DNA from: Streptantibioticus ferralitis
Lineage (GTDB): Bacteria; Actinomycetota; Actinomycetes; Streptomycetales; Streptomycetaceae
Direction of reading: 5' to 3'
Assembly: GCF_029223525.1 (NCBI RefSeq)
Contig: NZ_JARHTQ010000008.1
Location: forward strand, 62,001-126,000
DNA length: 64,000 bases
In this document: in pieces, positions 63,409 through 64,000 of the stretch
Layout: each line of letters opens with the position of its first letter
How positions within the stretch are numbered: the stretch's first letter is position 1
The notes under the pieces: generated by a model
Told to the model about the DNA's origin: nothing
Databases searched by the model: none
The model's input: only the letters and a program-made list of their open reading frames with translations
Made by a program: the position numbers and the translations under genes

Positions 63409-64000
63409 TCAGCCCTTACCGGTGCTACCGCCAGTCCGCTTGCGCGGCGCGGGCACCTTCTTGGCCGTGGCCACGGCGCGCCCGGCCGTCTTCTTGGGGG
63501 CGGCGGCGGTCTTGGCGGTGCTCGCGCGCTTGGTGGTCTTCGCGGCCTTGGCGGCGGGCGCCGTCGTCGCGGCCTTCCGCCTCGTGGCCGTGCCAGGCTG
63601 CGAGGCGCTCGCATCACTGACCCGGTCGCCCAGGATCTCCCTCAGGAACTTGCCGGTGTGGCTGGACGGAACACCCGCGACCTGCTCGGGGGTGCCCTCG
63701 GCGATCACCAGGCCGCCGCCGCTGCCGCCTTCGGGGCCCATGTCGACGACCCAGTCGGCGGTCTTGATCACATCGAGGTTGTGCTCGATGACGATGACCG
63801 AGTTGCCCTTCTCGACCAGCCCGGACAACACCCTGATGAGCTTGCTGATGTCCTCGAAGTGCAGACCGGTGGTGGGTTCGTCCAGTACGTAGACCGTGCG
63901 GCCGGTGGATCGCTTCTGCAGCTCGCTGGCGAGCTTGACCCGCTGCGCCTCGCCGCCGGAGAGCGTGGGTGCGCTCTGGCCGAGCCGAACGTATCCCAGA
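63409..64000 (-). CDS. uvrA: Excinuclease ABC subunit A, C-terminal part (5' end outside the window)
   Basis: Open to the window edge; only the last 196 residues are seen. They contain the second ABC signature [18 protein letters not shown], Walker [18 protein letters not shown] and switch His [23 protein letters not shown], as in UvrA. After the conserved TGKFLREIL a tail of about 55 residues is rich in Lys, Ala, Thr and Arg ([32 protein letters not shown]), like a histone H1-type DNA-binding tail. Confidence 0.95.
   Translation of the reverse strand, partial: LGYVRLGQSAPTLSGGEAQRVKLASELQKRSTGRTVYVLDEPTTGLHFEDISKLIRVLSGLVEKGNSVIVIEHNLDVIKTADWVVDMGPEGGSGGGLVIAEGTPEQVAGVPSSHTGKFLREILGDRVSDASASQPGTATRRKAATTAPAAKAAKTTKRASTAKTAAAPKKTAGRAVATAKKVPAPRKRTGGSTGKG

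Overview
The window is typical Streptomyces (or very close actinobacterial) chromosome. Base composition and codon third positions are strongly GC-rich. Many starts are GTG, plus one TTG. Genes are packed with ATGA/GTGA overlaps. The gene set is actinobacterial: LAETG sortase substrate, ectABCD, whiA-yvcK-rapZ-uvrC, RbpA, opcA and sufRBDCSUT. Gene order from the cobalamin genes through ectoine to uvrA looks like the conserved core of a Streptomyces chromosome; that comparison is from memory.

Layout. 1-2.1 kb: end of a CbiX-like chelatase overlapping a CobC/CobD-like aminotransferase, then a small L7/L12-like protein. 2.2-7.3 kb (minus): four-gene unit of ABC ATPase, permease, lipoprotein and a secreted YncE/phosphoesterase. 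7.7-9.7 kb: LAETG surface protein divergent from a Clp-N domain protein with a twin operator. 9.7-12 kb: divergent amidohydrolase and class V aminotransferase. 12.4-15.6 kb: ectABCD, ectoine and 5-hydroxyectoine synthesis. 15.6-25.7 kb: a lipoprotein, then a hexuronate/glucarate oxidation module: ketoglutarate semialdehyde dehydrogenase and IclR regulator at one end, KdgD-type dehydratase/decarboxylase, a TIM-barrel-like protein and uronate dehydrogenase at the other. Between these halves lies a foreign-looking segment with an XRE/TPR regulator, six tiny genes (several overlapping, several with Cys pairs) and two gene relics. 25.7-29.8 kb: an acidic conserved protein, dapD, and a self-contained smr-tetR drug-efflux operon.

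29.8-36.5 kb (minus) is the full suf operon sufR-B-D-Rieske-C-S-U-T, with a SufR-type operator at its head and an intrinsic terminator at its end. 36.6-39.5 kb: ABC exporter and ctaA. 39.5-42 kb: amidohydrolase plus glutamine-synthetase-like gene, a split FluG-like pair. 42-43.4 kb: small conserved protein and ctaB. 43.8-50.4 kb: tkt-tal-zwf-opcA-pgl, the pentose phosphate operon. 50.4-54.4 kb (minus): rbpA, secG, tpiA, pgk, gap. 54.9-59.9 kb (minus): uvrC-rapZ-yvcK-whiA. 60-61.4 kb (minus): a secreted papain-like protease overlapping a membrane-anchored partner, divergent from an XRE-type gene. 62.9-64 kb: a Rieske lipoprotein and the 3' end of uvrA.

The least explained items are: a dispersed intergenic repeat present in three gene-free regions (about 7.6, 27.6 and 54.8 kb); an 89-bp repeat insertion that broke a stop-start overlap between two ABC genes while rebuilding the ribosome binding site; the micro-gene cassette with its relics; the protease/anchor pair; and a 61-nt pure purine run. 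No rRNA, tRNA, CRISPR array or intact insertion sequence was seen.
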